Shown: positions 36,717 to 46,100 of the stretch, piece after piece
Numbering within the stretch: the first letter of the stretch is position 1
How the letters are laid out: each line of letters begins with the position of its first letter
Position numbers and translations under genes: made by a program
NCBI GenBank assembly: GCA_022241605.1
Contig: JAKOMQ010000015.1
Location: 17,116-81,115 of the forward strand
Reading direction: 5' to 3'
DNA from: Aquimonas sp.
GTDB taxonomy: Bacteria; Pseudomonadota; Gammaproteobacteria; Xanthomonadales; Xanthomonadaceae
DNA length: 64,000 nucleotides
Notes under the pieces: model-generated
What the model saw: only the letters and a program-made list of their open reading frames with translations
The model's database searches: none
Told to the model about the DNA's origin: nothing

Positions 36717-36727
36717 CAAGCTTGGCC

Positions 36728-38032
36728 TCAATGCCGCATGCGATGCCGCACTCGCTTCAGGCCGAGCGTTACCAGCAACAGAATCGGAAGCACCGCCACT
36801 CCGGTCCAGAAGGTCGGCTGCACCGCAACGCCGGCGTCGCTCGCAGCTTTCAGGCCAAGGCTGACGAGACCGACCGCGTAGTAGGTGATGGCAACCACGG
36901 AGAGGCCCTCGACGGTTTGCTGCAGACGCAACTGCAGTTGTGCGCGTCGATCCATGGAAGCGAGCAGGCTCTGGTTCTGCCGCTCCAGCTCCACCTCTAC
37001 GCGGGCGCGCAGCAGCTGGCTCTGGCGCGCGATGCGCTGCGACAGCTCGTGCAACCTGCGCGCCGTCCATTGGCAGGTGCGCAGCGCGGGGGTCAGGCGC
37101 CGATCCATGAACTCCCTGAGGCTCTGCACGCCGGCGAGCGGCCTTTCCTTCAATTCCTCAAGGCGGTGGGCAACCAGTTCACCGTAGGCCTCGGCGGCGG
37201 TGAAACGCACCCCGTGTGCGGCGATCAGGCCCTCGACTCGCCCCGCGAGCGCGCTCAAGCGGCGCAGCAGACCCAGATCGGAGGCCGTATCCACCCCGGC
37301 GGCGGCCCCGGCCAGCTCCTCGGCAATGGCGGCGAGCTCCCGCTCGTCGCCCTCCAGCTGGGGCAGCACGGCCTGAGCTATGGGCAAGCTCAGCAGCGCC
37401 ATCATCCGGTAGGACTCGATTTCGACCAGGCGCTGCACATAGCGTCCTGCCTGACACTCACCCATGCTCTCGTTATGCAGCAGCATGCGCGTCCAGCCGC
37501 GGCGGTCAATCCGGAATCCGGTATAGACGCGCCCATCGCCTCCCCCGACATCGCTGCCCACTGGCTGTCCGCTCTGCAGCCTCTCTGCCGCTGCACGAAG
37601 GTCAGGCGCGACCCGCGACGGCTGGGTATCGATGTGGATCGCAACCATGAGGCGGCCTGGCAGTGCCTCGAATCCACGTTCGCCGAGCAGTGTCTCGACA
37701 TCGCGGTGCCGCGCATCAGGCTCGGGGGCGGGGCTGTAGACCCACCAGCTGCTGAACTCGCCGTGGCGCTCGTACTTCAAGCGCAGACGTCGGCCGTCCG
37801 CCTGCGTTTCAGCGACCCAGTGCGAGGGCATGCGCGTCGGCACAGGCTCACCCATGCGGACCATGCACGCTGCCAGCGCCTCGGTCTCACGGGCGCGATC
37901 CTCGGTATCCATCAACAGCGCGACGTAGTGAAGCTGGTCGCCCGCGGACAGGGGCAAGGGCGGCCGCGCATGCACCTCGTCGTTCAAGACGTGGCGCGCG
38001 GGGTGTGCGGACGGCAGGTTCCAAGCGGACAT
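36728..38032 (-). CDS. DUF3422 family membrane-anchored protein
   Basis: A 434-residue protein that begins MSAWNLPSAHPARHVLNDEV and has the family hallmarks HVLNDEVHARPP, followed by YVALLMDTEDRARETEAL. A long alpha-helical middle follows, then two C-terminal transmembrane helices (GLSVVAITYYAVGLVSLGL and FWTGVAVLPILLLVTLGL) and a basic tail. The family is predicted membrane-anchored with cytoplasmic helices; its function is not established. The start at 38032 was chosen over a longer upstream frame because the family motif begins here. It is convergent with the GntR/acyltransferase remnants. Confidence 0.92.
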   Translation of the reverse strand: MSAWNLPSAHPARHVLNDEVHARPPLPLSAGDQLHYVALLMDTEDRARETEALAACMVRMGEPVPTRMPSHWVAETQADGRRLRLKYERHGEFSSWWVYSPAPEPDARHRDVETLLGERGFEALPGRLMVAIHIDTQPSRVAPDLRAAAERLQSGQPVGSDVGGGDGRVYTGFRIDRRGWTRMLLHNESMGECQAGRYVQRLVEIESYRMMALLSLPIAQAVLPQLEGDERELAAIAEELAGAAAGVDTASDLGLLRRLSALAGRVEGLIAAHGVRFTAAEAYGELVAHRLEELKERPLAGVQSLREFMDRRLTPALRTCQWTARRLHELSQRIARQSQLLRARVEVELERQNQSLLASMDRRAQLQLRLQQTVEGLSVVAITYYAVGLVSLGLKAASDAGVAVQPTFWTGVAVLPILLLVTLGLKRVRHRMRH

Positions 38033-38230
38033 CGACGGCTCCAGATGCGTTCCGGGGCCGAGCGTACGCGGAGGCAGGTCAGCCAAACTTGAATTGGCGC
38101 GGGTCCGGCCCGGCGCCCGCGGCTTTTGGCAGGTCAGCGCCTCAGGGCATAAGCCGAAGGCGGACGCTGGCGATATGCACCTGTGGCTTGGCAGCGCAGA
38201 AAGCACCTCTCCTGCGCGGGCAGCAGCGCA

Positions 38231-38260
38231 TTCACCGTGCAATCACAGGGCCGAGATAAT
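38231..38260 (+). promoter_or_regulatory. Promoter of the GbsR-type regulator
   Basis: -35 TTCACC (38231-38236) and -10 GATAAT (38255-38260) are separated by 18 bases. The expected start lies within or next to the TTTCAGAA palindrome, giving a leader of about 40 nt before the ATG. Confidence 0.6.
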
Positions 38261-38274
38261 CCTCCGTATCCAGT

Positions 38275-38292
38275 TTTCAGAAACTTCTGAAA
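38275..38292 (+). promoter_or_regulatory. Palindromic operator candidate for the GbsR-type regulator
   Basis: TTTCAGAA-AC-TTCTGAAA is a perfect 8-bp inverted repeat with a 2-base centre, placed 14 bases after the -10 box, where a bound dimer would block initiation. MarR-superfamily proteins bind such 16-20 bp palindromes, so autorepression is likely, though not shown. Confidence 0.55.
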
Positions 38293-38306
38293 CAACGGAG
38301 ATCACG

Positions 38307-38918
38307 ATGAACCTTCCCCCGCTCAGTCAGTCCTTCGTGCTTCACTTTGGCGAGATGGGCAGCCGCTGGGGCATCAACCGCACGGTCGGGCAGATCTACG
38401 CCCTGCTCTACGTCAGCCGCGAGGCACAGACCGCCGACGACATCGTCGAGAAGCTGGGCGTCTCGCGCAGCAACGTCAGCATGGGCCTCAAGGAGCTGCA
38501 GAGCTGGCGGCTGGTCAAGCTTGAACACCATCCGGGTGACCGCCGCGACTTCTACTCGGCCCCCGAGGATGTCTGGCAGATCTTCAAGACCCTCGCCGAG
38601 GAGCGCCAGCGCCGCGAGGTGGACCCCACGCTCTCGATGCTGCGTGACGCCCTGCTGGAGCCCGCCGGCGGCAGCGAAGACGCCTATGCGCAGGAGCGCA
38701 TGCGCAAGATGCATGAACTGATCGAGCAGATCACCGACTGGTTCGCGGAGGTGCGGAAGCTCTCGCCGGAAACCCTGCAGAGCCTGATGGGCCTGGGCAG
38801 CAAGGTGGTCAAGCTGCTGGAGCTCAAGGAGCGCGTGATGGGTGGCGGGCGCCGCAGCGAGCCTGAAACGAAAGCGCCACCTGAATCGGGTGAGCGCGCG
38901 TTGAAGGCGGTGGACTGA
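38307..38918 (+). CDS. GbsR-type (MarR superfamily) transcriptional regulator
   Basis: A 203-residue regulator with the winged-helix segment NRTVGQIYALLYVSREAQTA, then DDIVEKLGVSRSNVSMGLKE and LVKLEHHPGDRRDFYSAPED. This is the pattern of the GbsR/OpuAR branch of MarR proteins, often linked to osmoprotectant or membrane functions. The C-terminal part is helical (dimerisation) and ends in a charged tail. The ATG at 38307 has ACGGAG eight bases before it. The next gene on the same strand is cydA, 218 bp away, so it may control the bd oxidase, but no direct evidence exists. Confidence 0.9.
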   Translation: MNLPPLSQSFVLHFGEMGSRWGINRTVGQIYALLYVSREAQTADDIVEKLGVSRSNVSMGLKELQSWRLVKLEHHPGDRRDFYSAPEDVWQIFKTLAEERQRREVDPTLSMLRDALLEPAGGSEDAYAQERMRKMHELIEQITDWFAEVRKLSPETLQSLMGLGSKVVKLLELKERVMGGGRRSEPETKAPPESGERALKAVD

Positions 38919-39097
38919 CAACGGCGCTGGCTTGCCTCGGCCTGCCAACGCTCCGCCCTCTCCCCAGCCCCACCTTCGCTGCGCTCGGGCTCACCAAGCC
39001 ACGGACTCCCTCCGGGAATCCGTATGCGGCCCGGCTCGCTCCGATGGGAGAGAGGCTCAGATCGAGAAGCTGAGAGCTTGCGCCAAGCGCGCTCCAA

Positions 39098-39128
39098 CGA
39101 ATCCCGAATCCCCAATCCCGAATCCCGG
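39098..39128. repeat. GAATCCC/CCAATCCC repeat upstream of cydA
   Basis: CGAATCCCGAATCCCCAATC followed by CCGAATCCCGG is the complement of the GGGATTCGGGATTG repeat found beside ychF and pth. It ends eight bases before the cydA start codon, where a ribosome-binding site would normally lie. Confidence 0.85.
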
Positions 39129-39136
39129 CTCCCAAA

Positions 39137-40495
39137 ATGGACATCCTCGACCCGATCCTCCTGGCCCGCATCCAGTTTGCGGCCAACATCAGCTTCCACA
39201 TCCTGTTCCCCACGATCACCATCGCGCTGGGCTGGCTGCTGCTGTTCTTCAAGCTGCGCTGGCGCGCCACCGGCGACGCCAAATGGAATGCGGCCTACCG
39301 GACCTGGGTGAAGGTGTTTGCCCTGTCGTTCGCGCTGGGCGTGGTCAGCGGCATCACGATGAGCTTCCAGTTCGGCACCAACTGGCCGGGCTTCATGGAG
39401 CGCGTCGGCAACATCGCGGGTCCGCTGCTGGGCTACGAGGTGCTGACCGCGTTCTTCCTGGAGGCGGCCTTCCTCGGAATCATGCTGTTCGGCCAGGGCC
39501 GGGTGTCAGACCGCGTGCATACCGTGGCTACCTTCCTGGTCGCGTTCGGCACCACGCTGTCGGCGTTCTGGATTCTGGTGCTGAACTCCTGGATGCACAC
39601 CCCGGTGGGCTTCGAGATGATCGACGGCCAGGCGCATCCGACCAGCTGGCTGGCGATCGTCTTCAATCCTTCGTTCCCGTACCGACTCACCCACATGCTG
39701 CTGGCTTCAGGTCTGACCGTGGCCTTCCTGGTCGCGGGCCTTTCAGCCTGGCGGCGCCTGCGCGGCGACCGCAGCCCTGAAGTGCAGGCCACACTGCGCA
39801 CGGGTCTGGTGCTGGGCGCGGTGTTGATTCCGCTGCAGATCCTCGCCGGCGACATGCATGGCCTCAACACGCTGGAGCACCAGCCGGCCAAGGTGGCGGC
39901 GATGGAGGGCATCTGGGAGACCGAGCGCGGCGCCGGACTGCGACTGTTCGCCTGGCCCGACGAAGAGACCCGCAGCAACCGCTTCGAGGTGCAGATCCCG
40001 AAGCTGGCCAGCCTGATCCTCACCCACTCGCTGGACGGCGAAGTGCAGGGGCTCAACGAGTTCGAGCACATCCCGCCGGTGGCGCCCGTGTTTTTCTCGT
40101 TCCGGGTCATGGTTGGCATCGGCATGCTGATGCTGGCGGTGAGCTGGCTCGGCGTGTGGCAGCTCAAGCGCCGCGGCGAGCCCGCCGGCTGGCTGCTGCG
40201 GGTGCTGGTGGGCATGAGTTTCTCGGGCTGGGTGGCGACGCTGGCCGGGTGGTATGTCACCGAGATCGGCCGCCAGCCGTGGGTGGTCTACGGCGTGCTC
40301 AGCACGGCAGATGCCGCATCGGCGGTGCCCGCGCCGCTGATCAGCATCAGCCTCGGCCTGTACCTGTCGATCTACGTAGTGCTGCTGGTGGCCTACATCA
40401 GCGTGCTGTTCCACCTGATGCACAAGGCGATGCAGGGCCAGTCCGCGCAAGAGGCCGAGACGATGCTGCCGCCTGCGCAGGGGGCTCCGGCATGA
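39137..40495 (+). CDS. cydA: Cytochrome bd-type quinol oxidase subunit I (short Q-loop, CioA-like)
   Basis: Subunit I binds the three hemes and oxidises quinol. The 452-residue product is short relative to E. coli CydA (522), meaning a short Q-loop as in the cyanide-insensitive CioA type. It has RIQFAANISFHILFPTITIA with His21 (heme d ligand region), LTHMLLASG with the heme b His near 185, and GRQPWVVYGVLST near 378, the quinol-site signature. About nine hydrophobic segments are visible. No clear Shine-Dalgarno precedes the ATG; instead the GAATCCC repeat lies there. It overlaps cydB by ATGA. Confidence 0.96.
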   Translation: MDILDPILLARIQFAANISFHILFPTITIALGWLLLFFKLRWRATGDAKWNAAYRTWVKVFALSFALGVVSGITMSFQFGTNWPGFMERVGNIAGPLLGYEVLTAFFLEAAFLGIMLFGQGRVSDRVHTVATFLVAFGTTLSAFWILVLNSWMHTPVGFEMIDGQAHPTSWLAIVFNPSFPYRLTHMLLASGLTVAFLVAGLSAWRRLRGDRSPEVQATLRTGLVLGAVLIPLQILAGDMHGLNTLEHQPAKVAAMEGIWETERGAGLRLFAWPDEETRSNRFEVQIPKLASLILTHSLDGEVQGLNEFEHIPPVAPVFFSFRVMVGIGMLMLAVSWLGVWQLKRRGEPAGWLLRVLVGMSFSGWVATLAGWYVTEIGRQPWVVYGVLSTADAASAVPAPLISISLGLYLSIYVVLLVAYISVLFHLMHKAMQGQSAQEAETMLPPAQGAPA

Positions 40496-41484
40496 GCGCC
40501 TGGCTGCCGGAAATCTTCCTCGCGCTGATGGCGTTCGCCATGCTGGCCTACGTGGTGCTGGACGGCTTCGACCTTGGCGTCGGCATCCTCCTGCCCGGTG
40601 GCGACGACGCCCAGAAAGACACCATGGTCGCCTCGATCGGACCGTTCTGGGACGCCAACGAAACCTGGCTGGTGCTGGGCGTCGGCATCCTGCTGATCGC
40701 GTTCCCGATCGCCCACGGGGTCATCCTCAGCTCGCTCTACCTGCCGGTGACCCTGATGCTGATCGCGCTGATCCTGCGCGGCGTGGCCTTCGACTTCCGG
40801 GTCAAGGCCCGTGCCAAGCACAAGCACCTCTGGGACCGCACCTTCTTCGCCGGCTCGGCGCTGGCCGCACTGTCGCAGGGCTTCATGCTGGGCGCCTACA
40901 TCCTCGGTTTCGAATGGGGGCTGGCCAATTTCGCCTTCGCGACCTTCATCGGCGTCTGCCTGCTGGCCGGCTATGCACTGCTGGGCTCGACCTGGCTGCT
41001 GATGAAGACCGAAGGCGCGCTGCAGATGAAAGCCGTGCGCTGGGCGCAGTGGTCGCTGTGGCTGACCGGCATTGGCATTGCTGCCGTGTCGATCGCCACC
41101 CCGCTGGTGAGCGCGCGTATCTTCGAAAAGTGGTTCAGCCTGCCGAACTTCATCCTGCTGCTGCAGATCCCCCTGATCACCGCCGTGCTGTTCTTCATCG
41201 CCGTGCGGGCGCTGCAGCGCATGCGCGGCGGTGAGCTGCGCGGCCAGTGGCAGCCCTTCGCCTGCTCGGTGGGTCTGTTCGTGTTCGCCTTCCTGGGGCT
41301 GGCCTACAGCCTGTTCCCCTACCTCGTGGTCGACCGCATCACCATCCACGAGGCCGCCGCGGCGCCGGGCTCGCTGCTGATCATCCTGTTCGGCGTGGCC
41401 ATCACCCTGCCCGCGATTCTGGCCTACTCGGCCTACACCTACCGGGTGTTCTGGGGCAAGGCGACGCAGCTGCGCTACTACTGA
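40492..41484 (+). CDS. cydB: Cytochrome bd-type quinol oxidase subunit II
   Basis: Subunit II completes the bd oxidase. The 330-residue protein begins MSAWLPEIFLALMAFAMLAY and continues VVLDGFDLGVGILLPG, a family signature. It also has FWDANETWLVLGVGILLIAFP, RGVAFDFRVKA, GSALAALSQGFMLGAYI and about eight transmembrane helices. The start at 40492 overlaps the cydA stop. A small third subunit (CydX) is not evident in the 51 bases that follow. Confidence 0.97.
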   Translation: MSAWLPEIFLALMAFAMLAYVVLDGFDLGVGILLPGGDDAQKDTMVASIGPFWDANETWLVLGVGILLIAFPIAHGVILSSLYLPVTLMLIALILRGVAFDFRVKARAKHKHLWDRTFFAGSALAALSQGFMLGAYILGFEWGLANFAFATFIGVCLLAGYALLGSTWLLMKTEGALQMKAVRWAQWSLWLTGIGIAAVSIATPLVSARIFEKWFSLPNFILLLQIPLITAVLFFIAVRALQRMRGGELRGQWQPFACSVGLFVFAFLGLAYSLFPYLVVDRITIHEAAAAPGSLLIILFGVAITLPAILAYSAYTYRVFWGKATQLRYY

Positions 41485-41535
41485 AGCGTTCCCAGCAGGC
41501 AGACTTGGCGCCCTCAGCACTCCAAGGCGCCGCGC

Positions 41536-42768
41536 GTGAAGCCCCTGCACATCGCCATCGCCGGCTACGGCACCGCGGGCCAGGCGGCCAGCCTGCTGCT
41601 GGCCCGCGACGGTCATCGCGTCGAGGTCTTCGAGCGCGTGGCCACGCCTGGGCCGGTAGGCGCCGGATTCCTGCTGCAGCCCACCGGCATGGGCGTGCTG
41701 CTGGAGCTGGGCCTGCTGGATGCCGCGCTGCAGCTGGGCGCACCAGTGCGACGCCTGTTCGGCGATCTACCGGGCGGGCGTCGCATCATGGACATGCGCT
41801 ATGCCGAACTGCAGCCGCAGCTGTTTGGTCTCGGCATGCAGCGCACGGCCCTGTTCGAGCTGTTGCACGCCGCACGCACGAGCGCCACCCAGCTGCACTT
41901 TGCTGCAAACGTCGAAACCGTTGACGCCGAGCAGGGGCGGCTGCGCACCGCGGACGGCCGTGAACATGGCCCCTTCGACCTTGTGCTCGCCGCCGATGGA
42001 TCCGGCTCGCGCCTGCGCGAGGCGCTTGGCCCGCAGCGTCTGAACCGGCCCTACCCCTGGGGTGCGCTGTGGTGCCTGCTGCCGGTGCGCGACTGGCCTC
42101 ATGTGGATGAGCTGCGCCAGCGCTATCGGGGCGCACAGCGCATGATCGGGCTGCTGCCGGTGGGCGGCCGAGTGACCGACGCCAGCCCTCGGCTGAGCTT
42201 CTTCTGGAGCCTGCCGACCAGCGATTTCGAGCGCTGGCGCGCTCGCGGCATGCCGGCCTGGCGCGAGGAGCTCAACGCACTCTGGCCGCAGGCATGCGGG
42301 GTGTTCGAGCAGCTGCCCGAAGACCCCGCTGGACTGGCCCGCGCCACCTATCGCGACGCCGTGCCCAAGCGCTGGCACCACGGACGCCTGTGCGCGGTCG
42401 GGGATGCCGCGCATGCGATGAGCCCGCAGCTTGGCCAAGGCGTCAACATGGCCCTGCTCGATGCGCTCGCCCTGAGCGATGCCCTGCGCGCCGAGCCCAA
42501 CGTCCAGACCGCGCTGCGGCGCTATGCCGCCGAGCGGCGGCGCCATGTCGGCATCTACCAGCTCTGGTCACGCTGGCTGACGCCGCTGTTTCAATCCCAC
42601 CATATCGCCCTTGCCCGCTTGCGCGACCTGCTGTTCCTGCCGCTGTCGCGCCTGCCCCTCAGCCGCGGCCAGAGCCTGAGCGTGCTGTCAGGCACCCAGC
42701 AGGGCCTGTTCGGCCGTCGCCCGCTGGACCCGCGACTGCTGCAGCGGCTCACCAAGCCGCTGCGCTGA
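41536..42768 (+). CDS. FAD-dependent monooxygenase (PHBH/UbiH superfamily)
   Basis: A 410-residue flavoprotein with the N-terminal dinucleotide fold HIAIAGYGTAGQAASLLLAR (GxGxxG) and the acidic VEVFER end of strand 2. It also has the DG motif LVLAADGSGSRLREALG and the second FAD motif CAVGDAAHAMSPQLGQGVN near residues 290-310. These define the aromatic-hydroxylase/UbiH class. The substrate cannot be deduced. The start is GTG. It lies 51 bp after cydB on the same strand, possibly co-transcribed, but no ubiquinone genes are nearby to make it a Ubi hydroxylase. Confidence 0.88.
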   Translation: MKPLHIAIAGYGTAGQAASLLLARDGHRVEVFERVATPGPVGAGFLLQPTGMGVLLELGLLDAALQLGAPVRRLFGDLPGGRRIMDMRYAELQPQLFGLGMQRTALFELLHAARTSATQLHFAANVETVDAEQGRLRTADGREHGPFDLVLAADGSGSRLREALGPQRLNRPYPWGALWCLLPVRDWPHVDELRQRYRGAQRMIGLLPVGGRVTDASPRLSFFWSLPTSDFERWRARGMPAWREELNALWPQACGVFEQLPEDPAGLARATYRDAVPKRWHHGRLCAVGDAAHAMSPQLGQGVNMALLDALALSDALRAEPNVQTALRRYAAERRRHVGIYQLWSRWLTPLFQSHHIALARLRDLLFLPLSRLPLSRGQSLSVLSGTQQGLFGRRPLDPRLLQRLTKPLR

Positions 42769-43112
42769 GACGCTGGGCGGCGCTTCGGCCTGCCCAGTGC
42801 AGACGAATCTGAACCGATCGAACGCAGCACACGGCATCTCGTTCTCGCGCAGGCGACGCGCGCGGGCACGCGACTTCAACCCCCACTAGATCAGGCCAGC
42901 GGCAGCGGCGTCTGTCCGGCGCCGTACAGACGCGCTCCTGCCAGACAGTTACGCTGCAGAGCGCATGCAGCGCGGTGGCATCCGCGCCCTCAATTCACTC
43001 GACCGCCCTGCGACCGCAAACGCCCGCAGTGCCGCCGCATCGGTCACGCCGGCGAGCACCCGCTCACCGGCTCGCTACGCCCGCGTCCTGGCGGGCCTCA
43101 AAAGGATTAGCG
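42769..43112 (+). other. Leader region of the cyclic glucan synthase gene
   Basis: About 345 bases without a gene, although the synthase frame is open upstream to 42975. It contains a 7-bp inverted repeat (CGTCTGT at 42909-42915 and ACAGACG at 42926-42932) that could be a hairpin or operator. I see no convincing promoter hexamers. Confidence 0.4.
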
Positions 43113-46100
43113 ATGCCAGAGCTGCCGACGCTTGCGAAGAGGTGGGCACGGCGTCTGGGCGACCTGCTGCGACGCCCGGATCCGCAAGACCGCTGCCTCG
43201 ACACGCGCCCCCACGGTCTACGGCTGCTGGCGGGCGAGCAGATCGAGCAGCGTGGACAAGCGCTTGGACGCCTCCACCGCCTGCATCCCGGGCGGCGCCC
43301 GGATCGTCTGTTGGGCAGACTGCGTTCCAACGAGGCCAGCATCGACGCCGGCTGCGCGCTGCTGCTGCAGATGGTCCAGGACGAGCTGCGCATCACCCCG
43401 GCCGGCGAATGGCTGCTCGACAACCATTACCTCATTCAGGAACAGATCCAGACCGCGCGTCGGCATTTGCCGCCCGGCTACAGCCGCGAGCTGCCGACGC
43501 TGAGCCACGGGCCGTCGGCGCAGCTGCCGCGGGTGTATGACCTTGCCTCCGACAGCATCCGCCACGCCGATGGGCGCATTGATGCCGAAGCCATCAGCCG
43601 CTTCATCAGCGCCTACCAGACGGTGACGCCGCTCAAGCTGGGAGAGCTGTGGGCGATACCGATCATGCTGCGCCTGGCCCTGATTGAAAACCTGCGCTGC
43701 GTCTGCGACCGGGTGGTGGATGCCGCGGGCGATCGCCGCCTGGCGGGGCTCTGGGCGACCCGCCTCAATACAGTTTGCGGACAGAACCCCAAGGACATCG
43801 TGCTGGTGATGGCCGACCTGGCGCGCTCTGCGCCTCCGCTGACCGGCGCATTCGTGGCCGAGCTCAGCCGCGGCCTGCACGGTCGCTCCGCCGCGCTGGC
43901 CATGCCGATCCAATGGATCGACCAGTGGCTGGCCGATGCCGGTCACAGCATCGAGACCTTGGTCAATGCCGACAGCCAGCAGCAGGCCATCGACCAGGTC
44001 GCGATCAGCAACAGCATCGGCAGCCTGCGCTTTCTCTCCAACATGGACTGGCGCGAGTTTGTCGAGACCCTGAGCACGGTGGAACAGACCCTGCGCCAGG
44101 ATCCGGCCGGCACCTACGCCCAGATGGACTTCGCCACCCGCGACAGCTATCGGCATGCGGTAGAGCGGATGGCCCGACAAACCGGCCTGGCAGAGACCGA
44201 CGTAGCCCGGATCGTGCTCGACCTGGCCCAGGCGCAGGCGAACCAGGGCCCCTTGCCGGGCGCCATCGAGGCCCATGTCGGCTACTACCTTGTCGATGAA
44301 GGCCAGCAACAGAGCAAGCGCTCCATCGCCGCCGCCGGAGATCTCGCCGGGGCCAAGCGGCGTCCGCTGCGGCTGCGCCGGCCACGCCTTCCGCTGCCGC
44401 TGTACCTGCTGCCGATCGGCCTGACCGCGGCGGCGTTCACGGCCGCGCTGTTGATCCAACTGCCGTCCGGACAAGCGCTCGGCGCGCTTCCCTGGCTGGT
44501 CGCAGGCCTGGGCCTGATCGCCTTCAGCGACCTCGGCATCGCGCTCGTCAACGGGGCCGCGACCCGGCTGGTTGCGCCACAGCCGCTGCCGCGGCTCGAC
44601 TTCGCCAAGGGCATCCCCAGCACGGCGCGCACTCTGGTGGTGGTGCCGTGCATGCTGAGCAATGCGCGAGCGGTAGCCGGCCTGATCGAAGCGCTGGAGG
44701 TGCGGTTCCTCGGCAATCGAAGTGCGAACCTGCATTTTGCTCTGCTGACCGACCTGCTGGACGCCAGCAGCCAACACCTGCCCGAGGATGACGCCCTGCT
44801 GACCCAGGCCGAGGCGGGTGTGGCCGGCCTCAATGCGCGCTACGCGGATGCCCGTGGCGACACTTTCTTCCTGTTCCACCGGGCCCGCGCCTGGAACCCG
44901 CGCGAGGGGGTGTGGATGGGCTTTGAGCGCAAGCGCGGCAAGCTGTCGGCGTTGAATCGCCTGCTGCGCAACGTCATCCACGAGCACGCCCTGGCGGGCT
45001 TCGAGCGCGTGGTCGGAGACGTCCGACCGCTGCTGAACGTCCGCTACGTGATCACCCTGGACACCGACACCACGCTGCCGCGCGACAGTGCCCGCAAGCT
45101 GGTGGGCACCATCGCCCACCCTCTCAACCGCGCACGCTTCGACCCGCTGCGGCGCACCGTGAAACGCGGCTACGGCATCCTGCAGCCGAGCGTTGGCAGC
45201 AGCTGCAGCGGCAGTGGCGCAGTGACCCGCTATACGCGCCTGTTCGGCGCCAGCGCCGGCATCGACCCCTACACCCTGACCACCTCGGACGTGTATCAGG
45301 ATCTGTTCGGCGAAGGATCCTTCATCGGCAAGGGCATCTACGACGTTGATGCCTTCGAGCATGCGCTGCACGACCGCCTGCCCGACAACCGCATCCTCAG
45401 CCACGATCTGCTGGAGGGCTGCTATGCGCGCGCTGGCCTGGTCAGCGACGTCTGGCTCTACGAAACGCCGCCCTCGCGCTATGCCGTCGATGCCAAGCGC
45501 CGCTATCGCTGGATCCGCGGTGACTGGCAGCTGCTGGCGTGGCTGCTGCCGTGGGTGCCCCGCGCAGCCGGCGGGCATGAGCGCAATCCGCTGAGCCTGC
45601 TGGCGCGCGGCAAGCTGCTGGACAACCTGCGCCGAAGCCTGGTGCCGGCGGCGCTCACCGCGCTGCTGATGATCGGCTGGAGCGTGCTCGACGCGCCCCT
45701 GGTCTGGACCCTGTGGCTGCTCGGCGTACCGCTGCTGCCGGTGCTGCTGCCGACGCTTCCTGCGCTCGTGGAAAAGCCCGCCGGCATGGCGGTGCGGCCG
45801 CATATCCGCCAGGTGTTGGCAGCGGCAGGACGCCGGCTCGCGGCTGCGCTGGTGGGCGTAGCCTGCCTCTGCTTCGAGGCCTGGTACAGCCTGGATGCCG
45901 CCGCGCGCAGCCTGTGGCGGACCGGCGTCAGCCGACGTCATCTGCTGCAGTGGAACCCCTCCAGCGAAGTCGAGCGCAGCCTGGGCGCGCGCGCCAGCCC
46001 CGAGTTGCGCAGCATGCTCTTCGCGCCTGGCTTCGCGCTGCTTGGCGCGGGCCTGCTGTGGCAGTTCAATCCGGGCGCGCTGTGCGTGGCCGCGCCCATC

